64,000 bases of DNA from Gliomastix tumulicola (lineage: Eukaryota > Ascomycota > Sordariomycetes > Hypocreales > Bionectriaceae): NCBI GenBank assembly GCA_001599755.1, contig BCHX01000007.1:434001-498000 (forward strand), given 5' to 3'. The notes beneath the pieces are model-generated. The model was not told the origin of the DNA, searched no databases, and saw only the letters and a program-made list of their open reading frames with translations. The translations under genes and the position numbers were made by a program. Positions 11,922 to 23,400 of this stretch are shown piece after piece; position 1 is the first letter of the stretch, and the number at the start of each line of letters is the position of its first letter.

Positions 11922-12697
11922 AACCACCGCAGTCGAATACACGCGCCAACTTCGACGCACTCTCGACAAATCGGGGATCCTAGGCGAGATCCCTCTATCA
12001 TTTTTATCAACCCGAGCACGACCTGAGGAGCAGCATGGCTACAGTGCTGCCCACCACAGCTTTCCTTTGTACCAATACTGCCCCATTGGCTGTCAGCAAG
12101 AAAGAGGGAGAAACGGATGAGGTCCTGGGGATGATGTATTAGGCGAGGACGACTCGCCGTGGACTGTACATAACACTAGAGCCGGGATAGCCATGAATTT
12201 GCCGCATTGGAACCATTGAACCACGAAATGTCCATTTGATATGCCAGCCAGTCGCCCTTGCCATCCCTATGCCTCCAATGGAGGGTACAGCAGCCGATAT
12301 GGCCCTGCTTGGTGTCAAGAGGCACCGTCCCAGGTTGACCTTGTTCCTTCGTGGAGAGTCTCCACCAATTCATCGACTGAGCCTCGCGAGCGCCAAGGCT
12401 TAGACGAGACGTGCAGGGCTACACGAGCCTCTCAAACGAAGGCAGCAATTTCAGTCGAATCCTCAGTATTGGCTCCCTTGCCCATGACCTGGATCCTCTC
12501 GGCCCGTCAAAGATCGACTGGGTCTTTAAACGTTCACATGTAGCCACGCGGCGGTTGTTATAACCGAAGAACTCGGTGCCTTCTGACCTACTACTTATAA
12601 GCCATAAGCACCCAATGCACCATCCATCCTCCACCTCCCCTCGTCCTTCTCACATCCCCTCCCAAGGACAACCTCTCAGCCAACAACAACAGCAACC
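11922..12697. other. Intergenic region, no gene supported
   Basis: 3' flank of the TYKY gene and promoter of the next gene. TATAAGCC-like AT-rich sequence at about 12595 lies some 100 bp upstream of the next ATG. Short open frames here show no family resemblance. Confidence 0.5.
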
Positions 12698-13885
12698 ATG
12701 TCCGAACCAACTCTCCCCCGCGCCCTCCGCGCCCTCCCCCTCCTCCTGATCTCCGCCTTCATGCTCTACGCCTTCCGCTTCGCCGCGCCCCTCGCCGACT
12801 TCTACGCGCCCGCCGTCGAGGCCGGCGTCCTCACGCTCCAGGACTGCGTGCGCTCGCCCCAAGACGACGACATCCCCATCCCGCTCGTTATCCCGCTCAT
12901 CACGCGCTTCTACAAGCTGGCGCCGCTCGACGCCGTGCTCTCGCAGATCATGGTCGCCTTTGCGCAGGTGCTCAGTTTTCCCGCGGACGTGGAGGGGTAC
13001 TGGCACATGCTGGTGTTCCTGCTCGAGTTTACGGGGTTGTATGGGGTGATGCTGCTGGAGAGCTGCCGGGGCGGGTATAAGGGGTCGTGGCTGCGGTTGT
13101 GAGTAGATTCTGTCTTCTCTTCTTGTTTTGTATGAATGGTGCTGACTGAATGGTTCCCTAGCCCCGGGGTTGTGTTTTTGCTGGGACAGTTTGTGACTGT
13201 GGGCAGCGTGTTCCCGATCTATCTCTTCATCCTGTACATCACCAAGCCTGCGTCCAAGTTCAGCGCGGCAGACCGACGCATCCCTGCCGCCGCGGCCGAG
13301 GCCATGCTCCCGGCCATTATCCTCGGCTACCTCAGCTCCGCGGTGCCGTCACTTTTGCATCCGAATATCTTCTACCGACAGTGGTGGAGCTGGCTCTGGC
13401 AGCTATATCCCATCTGGACGGCGCTCTTCCTGCGTCCGCTCACCAAGATCTTCCAGTCTCCTTCTTCTGCTCCTTCTTCTTCTTCTTCGCCTGCTGAGGC
13501 GGCCTCGCTCGCGACCATCCGACGCACGGTGTTTGTGCTCGTGACCATCGGGACGGTGACGTACTGGTACACGCTGCGCGAATCGGGCCTCTCGCTGACG
13601 GAGCTTTATCTCCCACGGTACTTGCTCGAGGCGCCTGCTTCGCCGCCTGAGGCCCTGCGGACGGTGATCCGGTATGATTACGTTACGACGTATCTGGCTA
13701 CGCTGACGTGGCTTGCGCTGGAGCTGGGGGATGCGAAGAAGGGAGGTCTGTCTGGGTTTGCTGCGCTGGGGGTGGCAGGTGTTATTGCGGCGGTGGTGCT
13801 GGGGCCGGGGAGTGTCATGACGTTGGGATGGTGGTGGAGGGAGGAGGCTTTGAATGAGGAGAGAGATGGGAAGAAGAAGGAGTGA
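12698..13885 (+). CDS. Multi-pass integral membrane protein, fungal, function unknown
   Basis: Two exons, 12698-13098 and 13162-13885, with a 63-nt intron (GTGAGT donor, GCTGAC branch, CCTAG acceptor); the split codon reads Phe. The 374-residue product has about seven hydrophobic segments, including PLLLISAFMLYAFRF near the start, FLLEFTGLYGVMLLES, GVVFLLGQFVTVGSVF and AALGVAGVIAAVVLG near the end. The order is long loop, paired helices, a Ser-rich loop (residues of the TCT/TCC repeat near 13455-13490), then paired helices. Similar uncharacterised membrane proteins are common in Pezizomycotina and sometimes sit in secondary-metabolite clusters, but no cluster partner is visible nearby. No enzymatic motif was found. 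Confidence 0.85.
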
Positions 13886-14630
13886 GGTTTCTGAGTATAG
13901 ATGTTGGTTTGTTCTTGTGTATAAATCTGTCTAGTTTGTTGAAATCTTGCTTTCACATAGACATTTATCAAGACTTATACGAATGTTGCTAGACGATACG
14001 TGAGATATCATAGATCACTAAGCAGTCTAGCACTTCGGTAGCAAACATAAGACCTTGAACGTCTCGAAGGCAATTCGGATGCTGACTCCTATAAAGCCCG
14101 ATATAAAGTGCCCAAAGTTCGCCAAATTCAAAGGAAATCATGTCTTCCTGAGCTCCCCGAACCAAAGACCAACATCATGACGCTGAGCTGTAGGGTATCC
14201 GTCTCATCACCGACCAGCTTCCGACGCAAAGCCCGAGGCGTCGGCCCTTGAACCAATCACGGCACCCCTAAATATCTTACCAATCCACTTAACCAGCGGA
14301 GCCACCCCACGTGACCGTCTCTAAATCTCCCAATTGGCAAGGGGGGGAAGCTTGGGACAAGGGAAATAGAAAGGTCCAGCGGCCACGGTAATGATTAATC
14401 CGTGCCTCCGGACCTCTCCTACCGTAGCGAGAAATTTATCGTCAGCGACACTCACTCTNCCNNCCNNCCCNNCNCCACCTCACTCACCATCACCACCCGA
14501 CCCGCCACATCGCCAATTGACTGTTCTCTCCCTCTCTCTTCTTTACTGCAAGAGATAGAACATCCCACGAATCAATCACCCTTTTCTCCGAGCTCGAAAA
14601 CCACAATCTCCGAGAAATACCACAGCAACA
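13886..14630. other. Intergenic, includes unresolved bases
   Basis: 3' flank of the membrane-protein gene and promoter of the acyl carrier protein gene. A patch of eight N calls at 14459-14474 alternates with C residues, about 157 bp upstream of the ATG. A CT-rich tract follows at about 14524-14548. Two TATAAAG-like sequences occur near 14090-14106. Confidence 0.6.
14459..14474. repeat. C-rich run with interspersed N calls
   Basis: Eight Ns at 14459, 14462-14463, 14466-14467, 14471-14472 and 14474 are interleaved with called C bases. The regular spacing suggests a short CCNN-type tandem repeat that the assembler could not resolve, not a scaffold gap. Confidence 0.6.
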
Positions 14631-15488
14631 ATGTACTTCCGCACCGCCCTCCTCCGCGCGGCTCCTCGCGCCGCCCGCGTCTCCCTGCCGTCGTCGGCAC
14701 GCAACTTCTGGGCGGCCGCGCGCCCCGTCCGCGTCGCTGTGCCCCGTGTGCAGGCCGTCAAGGCCGTGCGGATGTACAGCGCTGGCGGCGGCCTGAACAA
14801 GGAGGAGGTTGAGGGGAGGATCATCAGCCTGCTGTCTGGGTTCGACAAGGTGAGTTAACGATGTTGCATTGATGCGGATACCTGTTCGGACAGAGCCAGG
14901 CTTTGGGATGGAGGAGGTTTAGGAAGTGGGCTTCCGGTGTTCTCTGCCGAGGATGGGTGAGATGTGGTAGTGTGGTAGCTTGTCCGTTGCCAATGGTTAA
15001 AGGATGGGCGATAGCCTGTACTGGGCAAGCTGCACTACAACTGTCATCCTTCCTAGGAGAAGCTGCGTCGCCCTTCTCCAGTACCAAAGCTCAAACCTGC
15101 TGGACAGCGCCTACAGAACGTGCTTTTTGATGTACATCTTTGCTGACTAGTCACCTCAGGTCAACGACACTGCCAACGTACGTCTAGCTCTGAACCATTC
15201 ATAACGATCCCCCCAGCATACCCCGAGAACATGACATCTAACCCCTCGCAGATCAAGGGCACTGCCCACTTCGCCAACGACCTCGGCCTCGACAGCCTCG
15301 ACACCGTCGAGGTCGTCATGGCCATCGAGGAGGAGTTCAGCATCGAGATCCCCGATAAGGACGCCGACGGCATCCACTCCAGTACGTCCTTCTTTCTTTG
15401 CCTCAATACCTCCTATTCTAGCTGTACTAACGCCTCTCCAGTCGAGCAAGCCGTCACCTATATCCTCAACCAGCCCGACGCCAGCTAG
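14631..15488 (+). CDS. ACP1: Mitochondrial acyl carrier protein (complex I associated)
   Basis: Carries acyl chains on a 4'-phosphopantetheine arm for mitochondrial type II fatty-acid and lipoate synthesis, and is also an accessory subunit of complex I. Four exons: 14631-14849, 15160-15177, 15252-15381 and 15442-15488, totalling 137 residues. The second exon is an 18-nt microexon coding VNDTAN, which matches the VND..N segment between helix I and the active-site region of fungal homologues. The attachment Ser lies in DLGLDSLDTVE. The N terminus is a basic mitochondrial targeting peptide ending near VRMYSAGG. Introns are 310, 74 and 60 nt; the last has an ACTAAC branch site. The C terminus VTYILNQPDAS is typical. 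Confidence 0.96.
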
Positions 15489-16737
15489 ATTCCCCCCCCA
15501 ATTACAATAATGACCTCCCCCGTCACCCGATCACCGCCTCCTCCCTGTCCTACCGCCGTCCAGCCCTCTCTCTCGACCATATACACAACTCCCATTGTAA
15601 TTCTACATGAACTTGTCGATGTGACAAAGCAGGTCCCGTGGGGGGTTAGGAACGGCTGGGAAGATCAGGGGGACCGCTCTTCTCTGTGGGCTTTGAGGAG
15701 ACCAGCATATTTACTTGGCCCCCTTCTTTTGCCCCTTTGTACTAGTGTATAGAAACCAATCTCATTCATGTCACCTTGCACTCGGCCGTCCATCATCATC
15801 ATCATCATCACTTGGGATGGCTTTCTGTGATTTGAGCTGTACAGCAGCATACCTAATATTCAGAGGTATGGGCAGGAGTAGGGCATTGACTATGTAAGCC
15901 TAGATAATAGGCACGCCAGCCACATCGCATCACATCGCATCTACTGGTCTCATACGCAGAACACGGCCAGCTCCTGACGAGCCCCCCCGGCTTCCGCATA
16001 GAGACGATAACCCCCGTCCATTCTCTTGCCCTTGCTAGATTCCCCGTTGCTGGATGCTGTTATATCTCGAGCAAACTCATCCCCTGCCCTCCCTCCTATT
16101 TCCTCTTTTCCCATGAAAGATCCAAGGAAAGAGGGAAAAAGAAAACAGCTGTTCGACAAAGGAGAGAGAATATGTCGTCCCAGATCTTGCATTGCCCTTC
16201 TAGCATCGCACTCAACGATCCGAAAAAAAGGCCAAGCAAGAAGAAGGTAAATGTGAAAAAAAGAAAAAGCAAAATCCGAACTCAAAGCTGATATCCCAAC
16301 GCCAGATCCGAGAATACTAGGAATAAGAAAAAAGTACAATATGACAGAGATAAATGATCCGGGCCTCCCCCGAATAGGGCTCGGGGTATTGCGAGTCAGA
16401 TGTTGTCGACTCCAAAAGGAAATGTAAAGAAAAATCAGATGACCAACTCCGGAATCCGTTTATCCATTTCCTTTCTGCCGTATGGCCCTTGAATTTTGTG
16501 GTGGCGCGACGCTTGACACCGACGGGAAGTATTTGTCAGTAGCAGGCCGGCCGGAGAGAGAGTGTGTGTGTTCTTTTTCGATGGTGTGTCTTTTCCACAT
16601 CATACGTTCATCATGGCCTCTAGGAGGGAGTGAGGTCGTTCGCCTAGAGACGTATTATATCGTTCCGTAGTCGTAGCTCGTGAGTCCAACTGTTGCAAAT
16701 CCAGAAAGACACCGCGCAGTCGAGAAACAAAGCAAAA
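15489..16737. other. Convergent 3' region, no gene supported
   Basis: Lies between the 3' end of the acyl carrier protein gene and the 3' end of the minus-strand CCCH gene. It contains a CAT repeat at about 15793-15809 and A-rich patches at about 16120-16270. No coding signal was found. Confidence 0.5.
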
Positions 16738-18756
16738 TCAGTGCCCATTCACCGGGGCATGGTCGGAGCTCTTGCCGTTACCGTTGGTGCTGCCTATGGC
16801 GCGACCTCTGACAATGGCGGCGTAGTTCCACTGGTTGAAGCCCATGCTGCTGGAGAGACGCATGCGGGCGGCCCTGGCAGCCTCCCCGTTAACGTCGTCC
16901 ATGTTAAAAGCGAAGCCGCTGGGATCAGCGAGAGCATCGTCATCCTCCTCTTCGTTGATAGGTGTGGTGAGTCGACCCGTGACGGGCGAGCCGAGACTGC
17001 CGCTCGAGACGCTGCGCTCCGCCGCCTGGCGCTCCAGCCCCGTGGGAGGGCTCCGGGCAGAGCCGGGATGGAGGTGGGAGCTGGAGCCGTCGGCAGGACT
17101 TGCAGCAGCAGCAGCGGCAGCGGCGTCATCGAGCCGACTGCGCTGCAGCTGCTGGGAGAGCATCGACATGGAGTCACTGCCAACCCGTACGGTGGGGGGA
17201 CGCGGTGAGCCTCCGTCTCCCGACTTCTCGTGGGCGGCCAGGACAGAATTGCGGAGGGGGCTTCCCACATGGCCAAACGCGGACGCGCCGCGGGCGGAGC
17301 GGGAAAGCTCGTCCTCCTTGGCGAAGACGGGCGCCCAGCGGCTGGGGCTCGTGCCGATCGGGCTGCCGTACTTTGTGACGCTGTCCATGCCGACGCTCTC
17401 GTCGGCGCGGATCGAGCCCCGGCGGGCCTTCTCGGCCGGCGTCAGCAGGTCTTGCAGGTTCTCGGGGACGTAGTTCTCGGGCAGGTTGTCGTTGTCCTCG
17501 TCGAAGGCGAAGTCGGGCGTCCAGTCGCGGTCGACGGACGACGTCTTGGGGAGACTGGCGCTGAGGAGCGTCGGCCGGGGGAACCGGGACGAGTGCATCG
17601 CGCGCTTGCCAAAGTATTCCTCGCTGCCGTTGCCGTAGTTGGAGTTGGGAGGGCTGCTCGCAGCGGGCGTCTGACGGTCGGAGCCGAATGCGGAGGTATG
17701 CAGCAGCTTGAGGGTGTCCGACGTTCGGGCGTCCTTGCTCGACGGCGACGAGGACTCGAAGCCGAACTTGGAGGGCACGGACGACGGCCAGGGCGCGGCG
17801 GGGAAGCGGGCAGCGTTGGATATGCCATTGGAGTCGAAGGAGGCGGGCAGCGGGGCGTCGAGGACGGAGAGGCCGTTGACAGGCGAGAGCGCGAGGCCGA
17901 AGCGGTCGGATTCGTCACGAGGCGAGCCGTAGTTGGAGCCGGCGTAGGGGGCGTCGATGATGGGCAGGCCGTTCTCGAGGCTGGGCGGGTGGCCGAGCAG
18001 ATTGTTGAGCTTATGATTGCGGTCGTCGTAGGGGAACGCTGCAGCATACCCCTCGGCGCTGTAGAGCGAGTTGGTCAGGGCGCTGGTCGAGGGATGGGCT
18101 TGAGGATGCTGTCGTGTGCCATCGAGGCCATCGAGCCCATTGAGGCCATTGAGGCCGTTGCTGGAGCCGCCGCTGGCCGCGGTCGCAGAGGGTGGTGACG
18201 TCGAGGGATGTGGAGAGCGGCCTGCGAGATTGATTGGGGCAGGACCTATTGTGACACCATTTTTGCCGTAATTGATGCGACGGCCGTCCGGGAGAACATG
18301 GATGTTGGCGCACTTGGGACCGAACTTGCAGTTTCCCTGTGGCGGCGAGCCGTGTCAGTGTCTCACGTGCGTGCAGATTGGGAGAAGAGGGGGATCGGGA
18401 TCATCAGGAGGGGCTTGCCCACCTTTGCAAAGTATTTGCAGACGGTATCGGCGGCGCTGCCGAGATCGTGACTGAAGGGACAGGCGCTGCCGGCCTGGCA
18501 GGTGCCCTGGCGGAAGAACTTGCACGGGACGTGGCTTGTGTCTGGGGAGTCATGGTCAGCAGGACGCGAGCAAGTGGCAGCAGCCGGCTTCCCGAGGCCG
18601 TCGCCAGCATTGGGGAGGATTGGCGGTTGGGCACAACGTACTCGGAGGACTTCGGGGGCCGTCGAAGCGGGGAGCAGCAGCAGAAGAGCCAGGGCTGTGA
18701 GTGCCCCCGTTGGGGGTGTTGAGGCTCCCGGACCGCATGTGACGAAACTCGGGCAT
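16738..18756 (-). CDS. cps3: CCCH zinc-finger protein, Cps3/Scp3 type
   Basis: Three exons on the minus strand: 18642-18756, 18423-18541 and 16738-18336, giving 610 residues. Introns of 100 and 86 nt have GTACGT and GTGGGC donors; the first has a GCTGAC branch site. Two CCCH fingers follow each other: Cys45-Cys53-Cys59-His63 (CKFFRQGTCQAGSACPFSH) and Cys73-Cys81-Cys87-His91 (CKYFAKGNCKFGPKCANIH). The second intron splits the second finger after FAK. The rest is Ser/Pro-rich and disordered, with an acidic patch (NEEEDDDALAD) and a conserved last segment (SSSMGFNQWNYAAIVRG). Fingers of this kind bind RNA. S. pombe Cps3 is linked to spindle-poison sensitivity; transfer of that role here is inference. 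The start at MPEFRHMRSGS is the family-like one. Confidence 0.88.
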
Positions 18757-20390
18757 CGTTGCGGGCGGGAGGGAAAAGAAGAAGAAGAAAGGGTGAGAGG
18801 GGAAGAGAGAAGAGAGAACGGGGGTGGCAGCAGCGAGGCGAGGTGATATCGCGAAGAGAGACCCCCAGAATCGGGACGGGAGGAGAGAAGGGTGGAGGGG
18901 GAGGAATTGATAATTGATTGGGCTGACTGCGCTGGGCAAGTGCGCTGTATTCTTTAGCGCCTTTCAGCTGCAGAGCGCCCGTTCAGTGGTTGACCGAGGA
19001 CTGGATGATCCAATTTGATCCAATTCCAGCTTGTCGCGGGCGGGCTGGTGGGGGGCAGCAGTGGATATGGATAAGGACTCTCTGCCGTGCGAATTGCTGC
19101 TTTGGAATGGGATGGGGATGTTGGATTGGGAGGGATGTTGGAGGAGGTGGTGGTGGTGGTGTTGATCAAGTACCGCGCCGCAGGAGATGCTATGGGAGGG
19201 TACTTCTCCTCGCTGGCTGGGGTTAGTTGATGCTGGCAGCTGCAGTGGCTCTCGGTGCGGCGGCGTCAGCCAATATTGAACCCCGAAGCGGGCGGTGGCG
19301 GCGTCGACTCGGTCCGGCAAAATAAAGAAACAAAAAGCCGTTCTCGTGCAAGAGGGAAGGTGAGCCGTGGTACCTTGCAACGAACGTGCTGGGATCCTGG
19401 TCCTGGTCGTGGTCCTGGTCTCGAGTCCTCCTGAACCGGGCACAGGGCTGATAGTGGTATAATATGATGGATTTCTGATGCGAGCGAGTGGCGAGAAAGG
19501 AAGGAGAAGTGGCGGGAAATAAAGGATGAATAGAGAGGGAGAGGGAAGTAGATGGGATCGGATGGGATAGGATCAGACGAAAAAGGGGAGGACGGGCAGC
19601 GATTGTCTCGTGTAGGTGTCGGTGCGCGTGCGCGCTCAGTGACTCGACTCTACAGCAGACGGACTGAGGGACTACTGTGTGAAGGTGGCATGTGGTGTAC
19701 ACCCTCAGACAGTCTCCAAGTGAATGCACTTCTGAGCCTCCTGCAGCTCGACAACCAGGTGGAGCGGGTGATGGGTCATATGCACATCAAGCTGTGCCCT
19801 GGTGACGAGTCCTGGCTGCTGCTGCCCCTGTCTGTTTGCCTGCGGTGTAATGGTGCTTGCAGAGGGTGAGATCGAGGTGAGATGTGGGTTGAGATGGCGC
19901 TGCTGCGTCTTCCCGTCGGCGACTGATTGGCTGCTCGACGAGCTGAGTGTGACGGTAGCAGCTTCACACGTTACTGCATTACTGCATCGCAGAGGAGGAC
20001 AGGCTCGAGCTTGGCTCTTTATACCGGCGTCTTATTTCCAGTGACGAAATGGCGGACGAGTGTCAAGCAGCAAAAGCAGCCCAGCTCTAGGCAGACGCTG
20101 CGGGATAACGAGGACGGGTGAGCAGATGTGGAAAAATGGCTGGCAGATGTCTACAAAGCCAGGGTCCCCCCCCAACCTTTAAAGGGTCCCGCGAGGGGTC
20201 ACCGCACAGCGGCCAGCCAGACTCAGCGTGTAACTACGAGCGCGCATTGTCCCTGTTGCGCCTGAGCCCAGTCTGCGCCTCCCCTGCTCTGCCGGCTGGG
20301 CTCCGTCATCTCCGTTGCTTCTAGCACCACCTGATGCAGGTATCGCGTCTTCGCTTCCCATCGTGCATGGGCGGGATCGAGGTGGATGGT

Positions 20391-20408
20391 GGGGGGGGGG
20401 GGGGGGGG
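20391..20408 (+). repeat. Run of 18 G
   Basis: Uninterrupted homopolymer on the plus strand inside the gene-poor stretch. Length is prone to sequencing error. Confidence 0.8.
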
Positions 20409-23400
20409 AACCAGAGACACCGACGCGCATGCCACACTGTATCTCGAGTATTGCATTCCAGTGCTGACGGAGGGAACGCGCGTGGCAGCAGAGACACAAC
20501 TCCGAAGCCCATGTCTATAAGACCTCATCCTGTCTCATCGCCGTGGTGGCCATCCTGTCTCTCTTAGCCTACGGGCCTCGTCTGGACCCGACTCACCTCA
20601 GCTCGATGGGCGACGCTCCCGCAGGAGTTACTGCATTTGTCAGTCCTGGAGCGAGACAGAGCGCACGGAGACAGCTAACCAACGTCGATGCTGATGTCCG
20701 ACGACGCTTGGGGACGGAGCCCGTCGCCCCCATGACAGGCATAGTCGCCGTCGGCACGAATCTAGCCCCGAGCTGGGATGGAGCGGTACTGGGCCCTGCT
20801 GCTCGTCCCTTCACCCGTACATGTCCGTCTGCGCGGAGTACTTGTGAATACTTACAGGACGGCAGCGACTGAGCTACCTTATCTTGGATACCTATTTACC
20901 CTCTAGCCACGGGGCAATGCGGGCGTTGGAGCTTGGCGATGGTAGTCTCTTTGCAGGGTCGAGACAGGTGCGTCGCACCACATAACGTGGTTGGCGCAGC
21001 ACATTGCCACACCCTCCAGTAGCGTAGAGCGTGCTAGCAGGGATATCGTGGTTGATGCGGAAAAGTGAGAGTTTGGTGCTGATAAATACCTTCCTCTGGC
21101 GATGGGATCCTGGACAAGGAGGTGATGCTGGTCGACTCGGGTGGGTGGCGCTGGATGGAAGTTGGTGAATGAGTGCTGCAGACGAGATGGCTGGTCGTCT
21201 TTCCTGAGGTTGAAGATGGTGGGTACTACTACAGGCGGGTGCTTATCTTATCAGCTCTGTAACGCCAACTGGACCCCGCCATCCCGCCTTCTGTGCGCCG
21301 TGGTGCAAGCCAGCATTGGATGGAATGCAACGCAACGGCAGCCTCAATCGCAGATGAGACGTGTAGAGAACAGACACAGACAGATGCACAGAATCATGCT
21401 GAGTGAATTTAAGTAATAGTTGACCTGGGTACTATTATTTATTACCTTACTCAAGTCAATCTTTGACTGTCGACGCTGGCAGCTGTCCCTCCCCAAGGCG
21501 GAGCTTTCCCTCCGCCAATGGGAGCAGGTGCCTGCCATGTACTGCTTCCCCAGCGGGTTGTACCTTCCTCACGTCTCCAACTCCGAATTGGTATCGCGAC
21601 CTCGACCTCCAATTTCCTGCAGCCTCGCATCGCCTTTTTCCTCCACCCTCCATCATCCCCCGTCAACCCTCCATCTCGCGTCTCCCTGCCGTGGATCGCA
21701 TGTGGATCGCCCGCCCACCTCGCGAGCATTGGCAGGCCGCCTTTTTGCCTTCTTGTCTCACCTTGAGTCACAGTATTCGCTGCTGGATGACGACTGCGAC
21801 GCGAGCCCACTGGTAGCCTTGTGACCAGGGACCCTCTATGCCTCTCTCTGAAGGAGCTGGGCGCGGCCGCCCGACGATGTGCTCACCTGCGTTCTGCGCA
21901 CTGCGCACTAGGAAGCTACTGGGGGCTTCTACGCCCATCGACGCTTCTCCCCAGTTCGGGCCCGGCCTTGGAGATGCCCTACCCTCGCTGGCTGTGTCCC
22001 CCAATGGACTTGCGTAGCCTCCCTCCCGTGGCGGATTCGGTCCTAGCCTGCACCGCGCCACGCCCTTCCCTTTCGGGATTTTCCTGCAGCTCTGGCTGGG
22101 CTAGGGCCAGGAAATACGGGCGCTTCAACCGCATGGTGGCCGTGTTGGCTGCTCCGTCGCGCCCAATGTCGAGGCCTACACGCGCTGAGCCACCCTTGGA
22201 CCGTACCACAAGTATCGCTACTCAAGCAACTCGTGCCGTCCCCGCAGTCGACCCTAGCGTTACTACACGTCCTGTGCTCGACCTGTGCGCCATGGCGATG
22301 CCACAGACCTTCGTGCGAGGTGCTTGGACCTCGGTGCAACAGCCCCCTCTGGCTTCTTCGCGATCGTTCCATTCCAACCGACTTCAGTCCAGGCTTGCCG
22401 CAGCGCCTGTCCGACAGTGGACCCGTCATCGATGAAACATTGCTCCAGGCGCCTTGAGCTCGTGGGGGTAGACTGACTCTATGTGGAAACTGTTGACTGT
22501 CGTTGCGCTGCCCGATCACATTTACGGAGAGTAGTTGCTTTCGGAAGCCGAGACCCTTGATCGTCAGCTGGGTGCTTGATGGTGTGGCTCGACCCGCACT
22601 CTGGAGGACGGGGTTGCCAATGACTTACGTTCTATTTTCTGCCCAAAGAGCGGAGGTGCGACAGTATTCCTGATGACATATCCAAGACTCTGAGAGTTGG
22701 AGCAGCTCGACTGGGATGCACAGAACCTGCTTTACCGATGCGCTCCCTGTTCTTGGCATCAAAACGACAGGTCGCCGACAGACAGAACATCGCGCGAGGT
22801 TACGTCCCCCACCCAGCCAGCTTCCCCGCTTGCACCGTACACCTCCGTCATGAGGGTGGAAGAATGCGACGCTGGCCTGGTCCATCTCCTGATTTATTCG
22901 GCGCTTTAGGAGCTATTATCTGGCCCTTTACTTCTGAGTACCGAGACATGACTGCTACTTTACCCTGCTTGCAAGGGTCGCCGGGTCTTGCGAAGCCGTG
23001 GCTATCGCTATCGCGCTATCGCCACAGGCTAGTCGGTTTGCCATCATCGACGGCTTGCAGTAGTGCTCTCCAGATTCGCCATTCGTCTAAGCGTCCTGCA
23101 GGCGCATCCCCGACCTGTCATTGGCTGTGGCGTGCACACCGACATGCTGCAACGAACCCGCCATGCATTCTGTGCAGATGTTCCTCGCTAGGGCGGCCAT
23201 TCCTGAGCGGACATTGGGCGACGACTGGTGGACGAGCAGGCTGCCCACCACCCATGAGCGATCACTTCATGCAATGCGACGTCGCCTGGAGACGATCACC
23301 GCCGTGACACGCCCAGAGTTTGGAGTAGCTGCCCATAGCCGCACTTGCCGTGTCGGCACATAGCCTGCACAGTTGACAGGGTCTACGGCTGTCGGAGCAA

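Noticed and set aside
18757..18939. N-terminal extension of the CCCH protein from an upstream start
   Set aside because: The extension is Phe/Pro/Ser-rich leader-like sequence; the MPEFRHMRSGS start fits the family better.
21821..22435. 204-codon plus-strand open frame in the gene-poor stretch
   Set aside because: Composition is patternless (Pro, Arg, Ser, Cys), there is no domain and no neighbouring exon signals; long frames occur by chance in GC-rich sequence.
22738..23307. 189-codon plus-strand open frame
   Set aside because: No recognisable motif, and other frames are equally open; treated as chance.
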